From Pyrrhoderma lamaoense (Eukaryota; Basidiomycota; Agaricomycetes; Hymenochaetales; Hymenochaetaceae): a stretch of 64,000 bases of DNA. This document shows, piece after piece, positions 1 to 13,644 of the stretch. The stretch is taken from positions 1,674,001 through 1,738,000 of the forward strand of contig NBAZ01000004.1 in the NCBI GenBank assembly GCA_002794735.1, given 5' to 3'. A program made the translations under genes and the position numbers. The notes under the pieces are model-generated. The model had not been told where the DNA came from. It did not search any database and saw nothing but the letters and a program-made list of their open reading frames with translations. The first letter of the stretch is position 1; every line of letters starts with the position of its first letter.

Positions 1-67
1 AAATTGAAGTGAAAAGTAGATACAAGACATCCTATCATTAGCAAAGGGAGAATGAACGAAAATAACT

Positions 68-950
68 CTAAGAAGCTGGCCTTAATGCTCGTAAACGCTC
101 TGCAAGTTTTGAATCTTCTTCCATAATCTTCTCAGCTGGTGAAAGGTCCGCAACTACACCTTCCAGGCTATTTGAGTTCATCTCGTGCTGAAGCTCAATA
201 TTAGCCTCCTCTGCGACTTGTTGTATAAGTTGATCAACTTGGTCTTGGGGCATGGAGACGGCGGTGGTACTTGACATGGTGTCTTCCATGTATGAAGTCT
301 GGACATCAAGATCGGAGAATTGAGATTCAAACTTGTCCATCACAAGAGAAATCTATCAGGGGATAGCAACACAGTTTCTTAGCAGCGAAGGCGCTACAAC
401 CGTTAAGGAGACACGGACCTTATCAATGTTCATGCTCTCCATAGCTTTATCCATGCCTTTAACAACGGAAGTCATATTTCCGGTCACTTGACGCATAGTG
501 ACTGCGGTTTCGACACGGCTGCTGACAGCATCGATACGACTCGCAAGACGGAGAAGGTTAAGATATTCACTCTTCTTTCTAATAGCGTTCTGTGCATAGA
601 TACGTGCACCGTCGTTGTTGCCTTGTTGAAGTGCCTGAGATAATTGGGATGGACACGCTTGATGTTAAGATGCTTGATAGTGGCCCGTACGTTTAAAGGA
701 TATATACCTTCTTTAACTTTGTCTTTTCTACGTTCTCGTCTTTCTGAGCTTTCTTGGCTTGTCTATTGAGAGTCTTTGCCGTAAACTATGATAAATGAAT
801 GAAGTATGGATTAGGAAATGGTACATGAATGAGGAACAAGTGGCTAGACCTTGAGCTGAAACAGACTTTCTATTCAGAGAATCAGAGTGAGTTTCTCGAG
901 ATATTAAGTTCGTATATATTTAAGTATTTCTCACTCTCCAAGTTGCTCAT
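68..950 (-). CDS. DID2: ESCRT-III subunit Did2/Vps46 (CHMP1 family)
   Basis: Charged ESCRT-III protein that works with Vps4 in late steps of multivesicular-body sorting and membrane scission. The last exon (68-343) encodes [20 protein letters not shown] and ends in a short C-terminal helix of the MIM type ([17 protein letters not shown]). Upstream exons read [11 protein letters not shown] and [17 protein letters not shown], both typical CHMP1 segments. The start is in a 16-nt first exon (935-950) that joins a 20-nt second exon (850-869) to give MSNLEKSLFQLK, matching the CHMP1 N-terminus; without these microexons the gene appears to lack a start. Shares a 247-bp divergent promoter with the phosphatase gene. 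Family assignment is firm; internal splice sites in 344-700 were not all resolved. Confidence 0.9.
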
Positions 951-1197
951 TTTCGATTGAAAGAATAGGATGGAGGTAGGGTAAGTGTTACGGTGGAGAA
1001 GGCTGTTACATATAAAGCAGTACTATCCTGATCGGAGCGAATTACGTACGCGTACGCGATTCTGTTCACGCCGCAACTGCGAATATTACTGCATTACCAC
1101 TTACGGAAATCGAGCTTATAATACAGAATAACAAAGTGGATAATTATTACTTGAACTTGGACGACCGACCCAACGTACCGTCACTGACGGTGGCACT
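951..1197. promoter_or_regulatory. Divergent promoter DID2 / inositol phosphatase
   Basis: Interval between two divergently read start codons. It holds a CG-rich palindromic patch, tacgtacgcgtacgcg, near 1046-1061, containing an ACGCGT (MCB-like) core. The role is inferred only from position and from similar cores in other promoters of this window. Confidence 0.45.
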
Positions 1198-4100
1198 ATG
1201 TATCTCTTTCTGAAGGACGACTATCGTAGTACACGAACACTAATTCTATGCACAAGTCTCGATGATGAACGTTCAGGAACTCCTAGTCGTGCGCTAGTCT
1301 TCCGAACAACCGAAACAGACTCTTCAAAAGTTACCGTTGAGTTTCTATACACGCGTGACCTTGACCTTACCACTGCTGTCCGAGTCACTACAAGAAGAAT
1401 CAAAGGTTGCCTAGGATTGATCAATGTTGGCGAAGGTCTGTCTTCAAAATTATATAACTCCTCACCATACGTAAAAATCTTGGTAAACTCAATGGATTTC
1501 TGCTTCCGTAGATACCTTCTTAGTAGTTGTTCTGTCTGCGACTGAAGTTGGCAATATGCGCCCTTCAGGTAACCCCTCAGAGAGTGTAGCACGTATACAT
1601 GATGTTGGTTTCTTCTCTCTCAATTCGCATGCATGGGACGACCTCTCTGGTAGTGAATCTACGTCTGGTCAGGGGATGGATCCAGATTACAACCCTCGCG
1701 ATCCATATACGCATAACAATCCGCAACCACTATATGAACATCCTTGTGCGCCGTTGATGAAGATTCTCTCGTCGGGCACGTTCTATTATGCCCTTCCGCC
1801 ACAATGGGACATCTCATCAAGGCTCTCCAGGCGAATAGTGAAAGGAAAGCAACTCGGGAATGAATCACTAGCTTATGATGACCGATTCCTATGGAATGAG
1901 TATATCGTCCGCAGCTTACTAGACTTTAGGGAGAAGCTTGATCCGGAAGAACGGTACGAGATGGATCGTTGCCAGTTTATTGTGAGCTATAATAAACCGC
2001 AGTCACCTTAAACCTTAGCTAAATTCAGAACAGGTTCTAGCAATACAAGGTTATGTGGGTATTTTCACGGTTCCTCTTCCTGCTCCCCCAACGAACGGAA
2101 CACCAACACTTGCAACTATATCACTCGTCTCACGACTAGGGTGGAAACGCGCTGGTACTAGGTTCAACACACGAGGAATTGATGATGACGGGAATACAGC
2201 AAACTTCGTTGAGGTATTAAGAATGACTCATAAACTTTTTTCGAAAGCTATTTAACGGTACTTTTAGACCGAAACCATCTTCAATACGGATGAAAACTGT
2301 TTCAGCTACGTTCAAGTCCGCGGAAGCGTACCTCGTACGTCTATTCCATTCTAATATTCCGCCTATGGCTATTTACTCAACTCATTTTAGTATTTTGGGA
2401 GCAACAAGGTATTCAGACGTTTGGTCAAAAGATTCAGATCACACGCCCCCATGCTTCGCAGCCGGCGTTTGAGAAGCACTTTGCTCAACTCATAGAAGAG
2501 TATAGTGCCGTACATGCAATCAACCTACTGGGAACTAAGGAAAACGAGGCTATCTTGTCTCATGCATATGCTCAACACTTGCATGCCGCTCGTAGTGCGG
2601 TCTTCGGGAATGATATTGGTATAACAAACTTCGATTTCCACGCTGTAGTGCGTATAGGTGGACATGAGAGTGTGATGAGGGAGCTTAGGTTAGTTCATAT
2701 GCTAGGGGAACTCTGTTTTTACCAATTTATCTCCCAAAATACCGATAGACGCCAGGAAGGGATCCAGAATAACTCTGATAGATTCGGATACACTCTTTAT
2801 GATCCTTCTACCCAAGATTTTGTAGTGGAGCAAAATGGAGTGTTCCGTACGAATTGTTTAGACTGGTAAGCTAAGGGAATTATGATAGCTATCCGGATAA
2901 CTAAACATCTTCAAGCTTAGATCGCACGAATTTTATACAAGATATACTCTCCCGATCATGTTTAGAGCAATACCTTTTCGTTATACGTCGTGAATGGCTT
3001 TCATCCGGTTCTCTATGGACTAATCATAGAGAATTATGGGCCGAAAACGGTGACGCTTTATCACGAATATATGCTGGCACCGGTGCCCTAAATACGAGTT
3101 TCACAAGGAGTGGAAAACGAACCCTCGGGGGTAAGTTGCAAAAGCAAATGTCATATACTGGGTTGACTTCTTGCTTGTACAGGTCTTCTTTCTGACGCCA
3201 CTAAAAGCGTTTCAAGGGCATACATTAATAATTTTCAGGACAAGAGTAAACAAAATGCAATAGACTTATTTCTTGTGAGTAGTAAAATAATTTACGTGGC
3301 TACAAAAATTAATGATCTCCTGTCTCAATCAGGGGAATCTGGCAGGCCAGCATCCAGTAACAATATATGATCCTATTCATGATACCGTTAATAATGCGCT
3401 GGCTCGGAGGTATGTATTATTTAAGCCTTCACCACTTCTATGAAAATTCTCTCATAAAAATTTAGGGTATCAGAATATTCAACGACGAAGTTGAGCACAA
3501 TCTTTGCGGGAACTTGGAATCTTAACGGCAGGGTACGAACTATAAAAATTTCGGATTATTCCAGGATATTCATTATCGTTTTATCGTTTTCAATATCAAG
3601 CCTCCGTCGGAATCCTTATTACCGTGGTTATTTCCCCGATCAAGTATGTGTTATTTGTAGCTTCTAAAGTTCTGAACTGAACGTCTTATTTTCACAGCCA
3701 ATGATGAGTAGGTCTTTATTATTAAATCTTTATTAATAGTAGTACTGACACCGTTTAGACCAGATTTGATTGTTCTAGGTTTTCAAGAGATTGTCCCACT
3801 TACAGCACAGCAAATTGTACAGACAGATCCTGAAAAAAGGTGCGAGCTAATTTGCTTATTAAATACTCCACTTCAAACACTCCTACAAGACGTATCTGGG
3901 AAAATACCGTCATCGATACTCTAGAAAGCCGTCCTAATAAGAAGGAAGATTATATACTACTTAGAAGTGAACAGGTGGGAATCTATCTCAGGTCCCCTTC
4001 TCGTCAGGTGTTTAACAGGATTTGAAATCAGCTTGTTGGAACTGCATTATTTGTTTTTGTGAAGTCTTCACTAATCGGTTCAATACGTAATGTCGAAGCG

Positions 4101-5426
4101 ACCACCCGTAAAACTGGATTGAGAGGAATGTCTGGGAATAAGGGTGCAGTTGGGATAAGACTTGAACTATTTGACACAAGCTTCTGTTTCCTTACTGCCC
4201 ACCTGGCGGCCGGTCATGCGAATGTTGAGGAACGTAATTCTGACTACAATACCATCTCCAATGAGCTACACTTTCTGAAAGGGAAAACAATTGACAGTCA
4301 TGAGTTCGTCACTTCTTTCCTGCTCTAACATATTTTCAAATATTCCTGACTTTTTGGTTTTTGTAGTAATGTCATTTGGCTAGCGGATACCAATTATCGT
4401 ATTGATTTAGACAATGGGCTTGTCAGGAGTTTGGCAGAGTCCGATGATCTAGATGCGCTCGTTGCAGCTGATCAACTCCGGCGAGTAATAGACTCGAAGA
4501 TTGCATTTGTAGGCTACGAGGAAGGTCCTTTGTTATTCCGGCCAACTTACAGATACGATCTACAATCTACTCGCTATGATACTAGTGAGAAGATGCGGAT
4601 ACCTGCATGGACTGGTAGGCTAATATCCGATATCGGCTGAGACAAGAGAAACAACTTATTTCATAATAAAATGCATCCTTTTAGATCGTGTTTTGTATAA
4701 GGGATCTGGACTTGACCTAGTAGTCTATTCAAGAGCGGAGCTTCTTGGCTCAGATCACCGGCCAGGTACGCTCCTTTGTTTTTTATAAAAAAATTCTCCT
4801 TTTTTTCGGCCCAAATTAAAGGAAGTGTTCAAATTATCTAAAAACCTATTTTTATATCTAGTTTTCGCGATCTTCCGAGCAGAGGTCCGGATTATCGATA
4901 CTGCTCGTCGTGACGCACTACGTCGATTGCTGTTAGAAAGCGTTAAAGCAACGGGACCGGGGAGAAACTGGACGAAAAATTGGCTTCGATGGCGTTGACT
5001 GACAGCACGGAGGATTGTAAGACATTTCACTAATACCTGATTATGACATTCAAGTTAACAATTTGTATTTTTAGTACCTCTTCCTAGCTCAGAAGAACAG
5101 TCCTGGTGGATTGATCAAGGTAAAAAATTGTCCCAGCCAATTTTTATCCGTAGATTTTAAGCAATTTCTCATTATCACTAGAACATCCTGATGGAGTTTA
5201 TGCAACAGAAGCTTTGTTACAGAAAGCCAGAAGCATTGCTGGGAATCCATTTGACTCCACTACAAATTCACCCATATCCTCACCTTCTTCTTCTGACGAG
5301 CAACTATATACGGATGCCATCTCAATAGCTACACCAACAGCTACTACCAGAAAAAAGCCACCACCGCCACCGCCATCCCGCAGTACAAAACCGATGTTGA
5401 TATCTTTAGATTCAAGTAATGAGTAA
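1198..5426 (+). CDS. Synaptojanin-type polyphosphoinositide phosphatase (SAC + 5-phosphatase)
   Basis: Orthologue group of yeast Inp51/52/53: removes phosphates from PI3P, PI4P and PI(4,5)P2 at plasma membrane and endosomes. Exon 1 (1198-1435) starts MYLFLKDDYRS and reaches IKGCLGLINVGE; it joins at 1512 to give VGEDTFLVVVLSATEVGN, the start of the SAC core. The SAC catalytic CX5R(T) is seen as NCLDCLDRTNF, split by an intron near 2868-2917. The 5-phosphatase half starts near 3470 (TIFAGTWNLNG), then PDLIVLGFQEIVPL, RGMSGNKGAVGIRLELF, FLTAHLAAGHANVEERN, WLADTNYRIDL (family usually WLGD) and GSDHRPVFAIF. The tail (5214-5426) is low-complexity with KKPPPPPPSRSTKP, a likely SH3 ligand. At least ten short introns. 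Which of the yeast paralogues it matches cannot be told. Confidence 0.92.
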
Positions 5427-5732
5427 ATCTCATATGTATCAGTCATATCGTTGCTATCTTCTTTTCCCCTCGTCGCACTTTGTAACATAGCTTACCACTG
5501 TATTGATGTTATTTTAACACGCCATAACAAAGCGTATTGTGTGCTTTTGGCACTCATCTTTAGTGTTCATTTCGTGTCGAAATACCATAGAAGGTCAGCA
5601 AGATATGAGTTTCGTTAGAAGTACCCGAAATACGAAACATGAAGGGATAAAGCCTGATGAAATCACAGGATGAACAAGTACTATAGTTGGGAGTATATAA
5701 AAACAAAACATAAAGAGTGAACATGAAAGAAA
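5427..5732. other. Convergent 3' interval
   Basis: 306 bp between the stop codons of the inositol phosphatase and SF3A3. AT-rich, no supported ORF; presumably the two 3' UTRs and poly(A) sites. Confidence 0.6.
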
Positions 5733-7599
5733 TCAGATAAGACCTTGTTTCTTGAGGTCATCGTAAGTCTTGCGATTATAAACATTACCCTCGTCATCTT
5801 CAAGCTCCTCCATAGTTTCTTGCTCAAAGATCTCCTGTTTGCCTTCACGTTTTAACTTCTCGGCCACTGAATGCCGAATGGTAAAAGAATATTAGCTCAG
5901 CAAGTCGATTTTTACATTATGAGAAAAGAACATACAGGCAAGAGCGTCCTCTATTTTGGTGATCTCATAGAAATGTTTCGTGTTTGGTAGCCCAAGAGCT
6001 CTCATACCAAAGGCATGCCTTGATTCTTGAAAATGCCGGTCAAAGTTTTTCCTAAGAGTAATAATTGAGTTTTCCTAGAAGAAACATATACTGAGGTTTA
6101 CATGTTTCGTGACATACCTTCCCATATATACGTGGTCCGAGCAAATTTCACATCGGAACTCTACCCCAAGACCATGTAACTTGTAGAGCCAATATGGAAT
6201 TGGCTTCCCATCCCAGCCCAGGGGTAACTTTAGAGGGTTATATATCCTCTCCTCCTCCTCCTCTTCATTACCGTTCTCGTCCGTCGTTGGCAAAGGCGCT
6301 GGTGCTGGTTTCTCAATAAGTTCAGCCTCCCGTTCCTTTGCGGTCAAGGAGAATCTTCTCTCGACGTTTGATTTAGTCTCTGCGATGGTTGGAAGAAGAG
6401 ATGAAAGTAAGTTCGTCGTAAGGAATGTTAACAGAGCAGAATTCCGTATTCTCGACTCTTTTGTGTTTTGTTGTTGAGATGATTGAGCTTCGGAAGTTCC
6501 ATTAGAATTCGATGTAGGCACCTCCGAGGACGCTTGGCGAGCTGCAGCTTTTATATGCTTCTTGGAAGTTAAATGGGCATCATAGACTGTTTGCTTTGAA
6601 TATTGTTTTTGGCCTATTAAAAAGAGGAGAGTTAGTACACAATGTTAGTATACAATATTAAGTAAGAGATGGATTGACTCACAAGCAGCACACCAAATAC
6701 CCTCACATCCATTGACGCCATTTTGTTGTTGTTGTTGTTTAGTCTTATCAATTTCTGTCCAACCAGGTAGCTTTCCCTCGGACCAGAGCGTATCAAATTC
6801 CAATTCAGCTAATCTCTGATGGGTTGAGATATCTACAAGAGGTTGTGTTTTCTTCGAGAATGATAGAATATATGAATGCAATGCATTGATGTAGCTAAAT
6901 TCCTGTAAGCATAGGCAAACAAGTGATGAAGAAAAGATGAGCTCACTTCTCGTAGTCCTTTGAAACCAGAGTCTCCCTTGGAATTTCCTGATGTATTAAT
7001 CCATGCTCAGCAGTTGCAAGAGCGTCAAGGTATTGGAGGTAAGATAGTCGCTTGTTAATATTCTTCAAATTAATGTAAGAAGTATGGTGGACGTATAAAT
7101 CTAGATACCGTCCGTATGCTTCTTCTCCAGAGAAAAGAAGGGAAATAGCTAGAAATACCACCTTAAGATAAGTCAGAGAGCAGACTATGCTTTGTGAAGA
7201 CTCACGGTCTTCCTCTTCATACCCATCTTCTTCATTTTCGTCAACTTCATCATCAACCAAAGCTGCAAGTTCCAATTCAAAGCCTCCATACATTTGATCA
7301 GGATACTTCAGATGGTATTCTTTTATTCTACCCAGTCTTGAGTAAAATTCGGATAGGTCATCTGGTTTTTGACCGGAAATCAACTCTATCTCCCTTTTCC
7401 GCGTCGGCTCGTCTTGATACTGGTTGTAAAGTGTGTGTGCCCGAGAAATTATACGATCGAGAATCTGGGAAGCTTTGTGTTCGTTGGCTAATTTAGCTTG
7501 TTGAGAAGCTGAAGGTTTTGAAAGGACATTAGCGAGAGCGCGCTCAAACCTTTCAATTTCCTCATGAGTCTGCCGTTGTATTTCAAGGATGGAATCCAT
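5733..7599 (-). CDS. PRP9: U2 snRNP splicing factor SF3a60 (SF3A3/Prp9)
   Basis: Subunit of SF3a, needed to convert the 12S/15S U2 snRNP to the active 17S form that binds the branch site. Starts [20 protein letters not shown], the conserved Prp9 N-terminus; then [26 protein letters not shown] (quoted in part: [20 protein letters not shown]), acidic linkers, and [13 protein letters not shown]. The C-terminal part has the family signature [20 protein letters not shown] followed by a C2H2-type zinc finger completed across an intron as [20 protein letters not shown], then [14 protein letters not shown]. Final residues are [11 protein letters not shown] before TGA. A (TTG)n tract at 6724-6740 encodes a Q5 run and a CTC run near 6250 encodes E6; both lie in linkers. 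Divergent from FAL1. Confidence 0.93.
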
Positions 7600-7792
7600 C
7601 GCCAGGGAGATTCAAGTTGAATAGAGACCTGCAATTAGACAGTGACCGTTGGTGAGCTATGAAAGTTCACGCGTCACGACAGAGTGAACAACTTACCCGA
7701 ATTGAATAAACTTTCAAACTCCGATGTGTCTTGATTTTAACGACACTATAACAAAGTGATAGAAAGTTCTAAGCACGTTAACAGTGTTCACC
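7600..7792. promoter_or_regulatory. Divergent promoter PRP9 / FAL1
   Basis: 193 bp between divergent start codons. Contains cacgcgtcacgac at 7668-7680, an ACGCGT core (TGACGCGTG on the minus strand) that recurs in other promoters here. Regulatory role inferred. Confidence 0.45.
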
Positions 7793-9429
<1,637 letters not shown>

Positions 9430-9999
9430 ATCACTATCGAAGAATAAGATAGGTCCCATAATTGATGTCTATACATCTTCGGCTCTTTTGTATCGTACTA
9501 CAGTCCACAGTGAGGGCTCCATAGTTTCGGCTCGACGTTTTCGCCGCCCGCTTCATCGCGGGCGAGCCTTGCTATAAGAATGTAATCCCCCCTCAATTCT
9601 CTCCCCTTCTAGTACTGACAAATATTTTGACTGTGTAGCCTTTCTTCCGTGCTTTCGACGTAATTTAAAATCACATATTTTTTGTGCTGCATTCGTACAT
9701 CTATACATATATAAACTGTTCCTTTCGTTTTTAGTCTTCTATGTACCTCGAATGTCACTCCATTCTGTTGAAAAAAATACTCGTGACTAATGTTAGAAGG
9801 AAAGCTAAGTTGTAGGCCCTATCATCGCTCAGGAACTAGGTGTTTATTTCCTCCGAGATATAAGTTCGCAATATTGCTGTATTTGATTTTTATGCTCAAC
9901 ACAAAGATTATGCGTCTAATTCGTCCGGAAAGGGCGTAGGGTATCGGTAAGAAGCAATTTAGAGTTACTATATAAGGTGAATAAACAGTGGCCCAGTAA

Positions 10000-10278
10000 G
10001 GAGGCCTCGGACAACTTTATCATAAGCTAACTCAAGCAATAGTCTCTCTCAAGGCTATCCGTATCCATTCAGAACCATCATTCTACTTCTCTAGGAATCT
10101 CTTGACAAAGGAACTTACGTTCCCAAAGTTAGTTACAGCTAAATCAAATTCTCATGCTGCTGAGTCTTTCTCTCCACAACAAAACTTTCTTGTCCTTGGA
10201 GTTTTCTTGAGTTTACTACCGACCAGTCAGCTTGAGAAATACCTGAGAAAGCGGATGATTTTGTTCCTCTACCAGTAG
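10000..10278 (+). other. ATG-less 92-codon open frame, unknown
   Basis: Open from just after a TAA at 9997-9999 to a TAG at 10276-10278. Residue composition is protein-like (LYHKLTQAIVSLKAIRIHSE ... FSPQQNFLVLGVFLSLLPTS), but there is no start codon near the beginning and no convincing splice partner in phase: the canonical 50-nt intron-like segment 9950-9999 would join at a stop. Could be a relic exon. No family recognised. Confidence 0.2.
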
Positions 10279-11528
10279 TAAAGGTACTTGGGTCATGATA
10301 TTCTCCCAGGCCTTACCGGATCAGGAAATCATGATCTCCATAATGGTGAATATACATATTTAATATGATATTATGAATCTGTTTTTCATCCCGGTAATTC
10401 TCAAAGAACAATCGACTTGCTTATTGCTTATTATGTCCCCTTTGTAGGTTTTGGGAATATCCGAACCAGATAAGCACAGATGGTCATCAATCATGCATTT
10501 CGAAATTGGTCTAAGGAGACTTGCGATAAAATGAATCTCGTACGTGAAGAAAGATAGGAAGGGATTTTGATGACTAAAATTACCAGAAGATTACATTGGC
10601 GCTATACTAGCTTCTCTACATCTTTTACATCGGAAATTCACTTTCCCCCGGTACTTGGCTACCTTGATCCCACCTTTACCCACCCCCAATCTGCTTTAAT
10701 CTACTTCTTGCCTTGTAACAGCGGGCGGAACGGTACTGACCGACAAGGGAGGGACAAACAGCCGAGGAGAATCATACATTGTCGGAAGTAACTTAAAACA
10801 AAGTCTATACAGAGATAAGACCATGTTTAAAGCCACCCTTGTTTACATTATGTGCCTGCGAATATGCGATTTCGTGCTCGTCTCCTTCTGCGTAATTAAA
10901 TTGAAGGGAGATATAGAGGTAACCATTCAGTCCCTTGTTCTCCTATCCTGTCGATCTAAGTATTCCCTGGCCTTCTTTTGGCCATATGATAAGTCTAGAC
11001 ATATTAAACGTCACTCATCAATGCATAATTGCTCTCATGGTGACCTTCCCGGCCGCTGCGGTGACATTTAACCCTCTCGTTTGAGTCCTGGCTATTTCAA
11101 CTTGTATGGTCACGCCTCATAGCCAACCTCCAGCTTTCTCTCTTTACTCAAAACAAAAAAAACTCCTTTGCTTTTTTGAAATATGTGTTGTTGGAGAAAG
11201 TAAGTCTGTTCATAAATAAGTTTTCAGCTACGACTTATCATAGCTTGTAGAGTTCGCAATATCTACACAAAGTATGTAAATTTGAACTTTTCCCTCTAGG
11301 TAAAGGTATATTTAAGGTTACTCCAGATGCGGACATTCCATCAAGCTTGTGAGTTTCTGTGATACATTTCCATCGGGAATCTGAGATTAACTATGCATAA
11401 GCCAGACGAACATGTCAGTAGGTTAACTTTGAGGCCTTAAGCTGATATCTCATCAAGCTGCAGATCGATTGTTTTTCTTCAAAATGCCGATTTAGTATCG
11501 CTCATCCTTCTACATGTGCACCTCCTGA

Positions 11529-11915
11529 GTGCACAAACAGTTGCTGGCAATAGTTAGTTCTAGCTTCCCATTCTTTAATTCTCAAGGCTTAAATGGTCCT
11601 ACCCTCACTTTCGGCCAAACTTATCTTCCACAAACTCCCACCGATCGCATAACTCTGTCGGGTTGTTGTGCACTTTACGTTGTCCTTCTCAGCCATCAAT
11701 ATCCTCAGCAATACGGTTAGTTCCGCTTCACTAGAATTAATTTAAGGATTGAACTTACTTCTGATTATCAATTTCTCATTCATTATTAGCACCCCAGATT
11801 AATGATTTGTGTCCCGACTGCACATCAAAGGAATAACGTCGGTTTACATCAATTGATGCACTTCACTCTCAGTGTCAGAGGTAAAATAACGTCATCCTGT
11901 TGGGCTGTACATTAA
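11529..11915 (+). pseudogene. Possible decayed double-psi beta-barrel (RlpA/barwin-like) secreted protein
   Basis: The first piece reads DRITLSGCCALYVVLLSHQY and, across a well-formed 74-nt intron (11716-11789), continues in phase to APQINDLCPDCTSKE then TAA. NDLCPDC (11804-11821) resembles the D-x-C-P-x-C core of fungal RlpA-like/expansin-like double-psi barrel proteins, and VVLLSHQ resembles the V-A-I-S-H segment of that family. After the stop, another frame continues with LHQLMHFTLSVRGKITSSCW, which fits the family's closing strand. No signal peptide could be joined upstream. Judged a frameshifted remnant; alternative is chance similarity. Confidence 0.3.
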
Positions 11916-12633
11916 AAAACGTGTCATTCTTTATACTAGAACGCATATGGAAAAGCCATATATTCATGGTGCCGAGCGTTTGGCGCAGGTAAACTCTATC
12001 TATCCCTAAAATTTTCAGAATGGTTATGGGGGCGGTCGGAGATCTTACGTTTCTAGAGTCATCCTCCGAGTGGACGGACATGGTGTTATTAAGATTGGGC
12101 CTTAAAAAAAGAAAGAAATTTCACATTCATCGAGGAGAGTAGATGCTTTAGCCCGCGGGAGAGTTTCCTAATGCATATTTTAGAGTACAAGCTTCTGAAT
12201 CAATTTATATGGTTTATCCCGATATGATCAGGTAACATTTATTCTTCGATCCGTTTCCCAAGGGTCATCAGGAGATAAAACAAAACAGATTTGCACAAAG
12301 TCACCCAATCATGTGGATATGTTTCTACGGGGAGTTCATGCCACCGAGCTATCCTTCGACCTTTTCATAGTACCGACTGAATTGAAGGACCATTTCATAT
12401 AGTATGCTTACCTAGAACCAAAATATTATCCGTCTTCCGACATGAGATCACTAGTAGAGCGATATTACCGGCAATCTCTTATACTACAACCTTAATAATA
12501 CAGGTAATACAGATAAAGATAGACAACATTAATCAAATGCGCACAGAAGATCTCGGCGGGAGAGTATTAACGCCAAATTCCGCGGTCAGAAGGGTTCACA
12601 GAAGAAAACAAACAGACAAAGGAAGATAGAATC

Positions 12634-13198
12634 CTAGGATTCATCGCCAATGTTATGTTTCCTTTTCAACTCTTCTAGTTCTTCCTCGCGTCGTGCTAGG
12701 TCCGCTTTAGCGGCTGCAGCATCCTGACGAGCTGGCATGTGGTACAGTACTACGTGGTAACGAAATCAGAATTTAATTGTTTCACGAGGTGGTAATTTTT
12801 CATTATGTGACTTACCAACGATGTATCGTTCCTGAAGATGGAACCCGTTCAAGTGTTCCAAAGCATTTTTAGCCTTCCGGTAAGAAATAAATAAAAACAC
12901 ATCAGTTCGAAGTCGTGACCAAAGACATGAGGCAGATAGAGACGAACATCCATAACATCATCGTATACTACAAACGCCGTACCCTTTGTCTTCGCCTCGT
13001 TCCCTAACCTGATTTGACGTATACTCCCATAACGTCCAAAGAGGTCATACAGATCCTCTCCAGAGATACTATAATTGAGATTTTTGACGAACAAGATACG
13101 ATTAGCACCAGGTGGGAGTTTCGTCTATAAGAAACTTTTCAGAAAAACTAGGTTATATGTATGATTATAATACATACCGCAGTCCGAGTTAACGACAT
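12634..13198 (-). CDS. SF3b subunit p14/SF3B6, RRM protein
   Basis: Small RRM protein of the SF3b complex that lies close to the branch-point adenosine in U2 snRNP. First exon gives MSLTRTA; the next gives KLPPGANRILFVKNLNYSIS, then GEDLYDLFGRYGSIRQIRLG and GTAFVVYDDVMDA, with RNP2 (LFVKNL) and RNP1 (KGTAFVVY) in place. Downstream exons encode KNALEHLNGFHL, YIVVLYHMPARQDAAAAKAD and a charged helix ending KRKHNIGDES. Nearly identical to p14 of animals over the RRM, so the assignment is firm. Budding yeast lacks this subunit, consistent with an intron-rich fungus. Confidence 0.95.
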
Positions 13199-13644
13199 TG
13201 TGGTTTTGCACGTCTATCTTCTCCGCCGGTCATAGCGTTCAAGTACAACAAAAGTCGTCACATGTTGCTTACAAAGCAAATGTTCTATAAATAGAACGCA
13301 CACTTGTGACCACTATTAAATAATTATAACATGTAGTATCAATCAACTAAAAAATTAATTTGTCTTCTTATTCGTAGCATTTCGTATATGTGTTTCACGG
13401 CCAATGTATATTGGTAACTAAACTACACTTCTATATTATGAAGATACAAAAGAGCTAATAGCCATGTATACGATAAGTCTTTTCTGCAAATGAAAGGTAC
13501 CTGGTGGAAAGTAATCTTCATTTATACGGTCATAAAGGTTGATGACACAAAGATAACCTAAGTGTGTTTATCCATCGATTCATAATATTCGGGAGATATA
13601 CAAGGTTGGAAAAGGTTCACTTACACTACAAACATCAAATGAAG
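13199..13644. other. Intergenic, AT-rich
   Basis: 446 bp between the LCL2 stop and the SF3B6 start, both read on the minus strand. Nothing coding is seen; presumably LCL2 3' UTR and SF3B6 promoter. Confidence 0.55.

Larger units (their letters stand above)
9430..12633. other. Gene-poor interval of 3.2 kb
   Basis: Longest stretch without a recognisable intact gene. It starts with the FAL1 3' UTR. Short ORFs (e.g. 10567-10791, 10823-11071) have no protein-like composition or partner exons. Two pieces deserve note and are listed separately: an ATG-less open frame at 10000-10278 and a probable decayed cysteine-containing secreted-protein gene at 11529-11915. No tRNA B-box, snRNA or terminal repeats were recognised by eye. 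Confidence 0.6.

Noticed and set aside
11875..12081. Minus ORF MSVHSEDDSRN... with a GTAAG after the tenth codon
   Set aside because: Every acceptor tried leads quickly to a stop; no family features.
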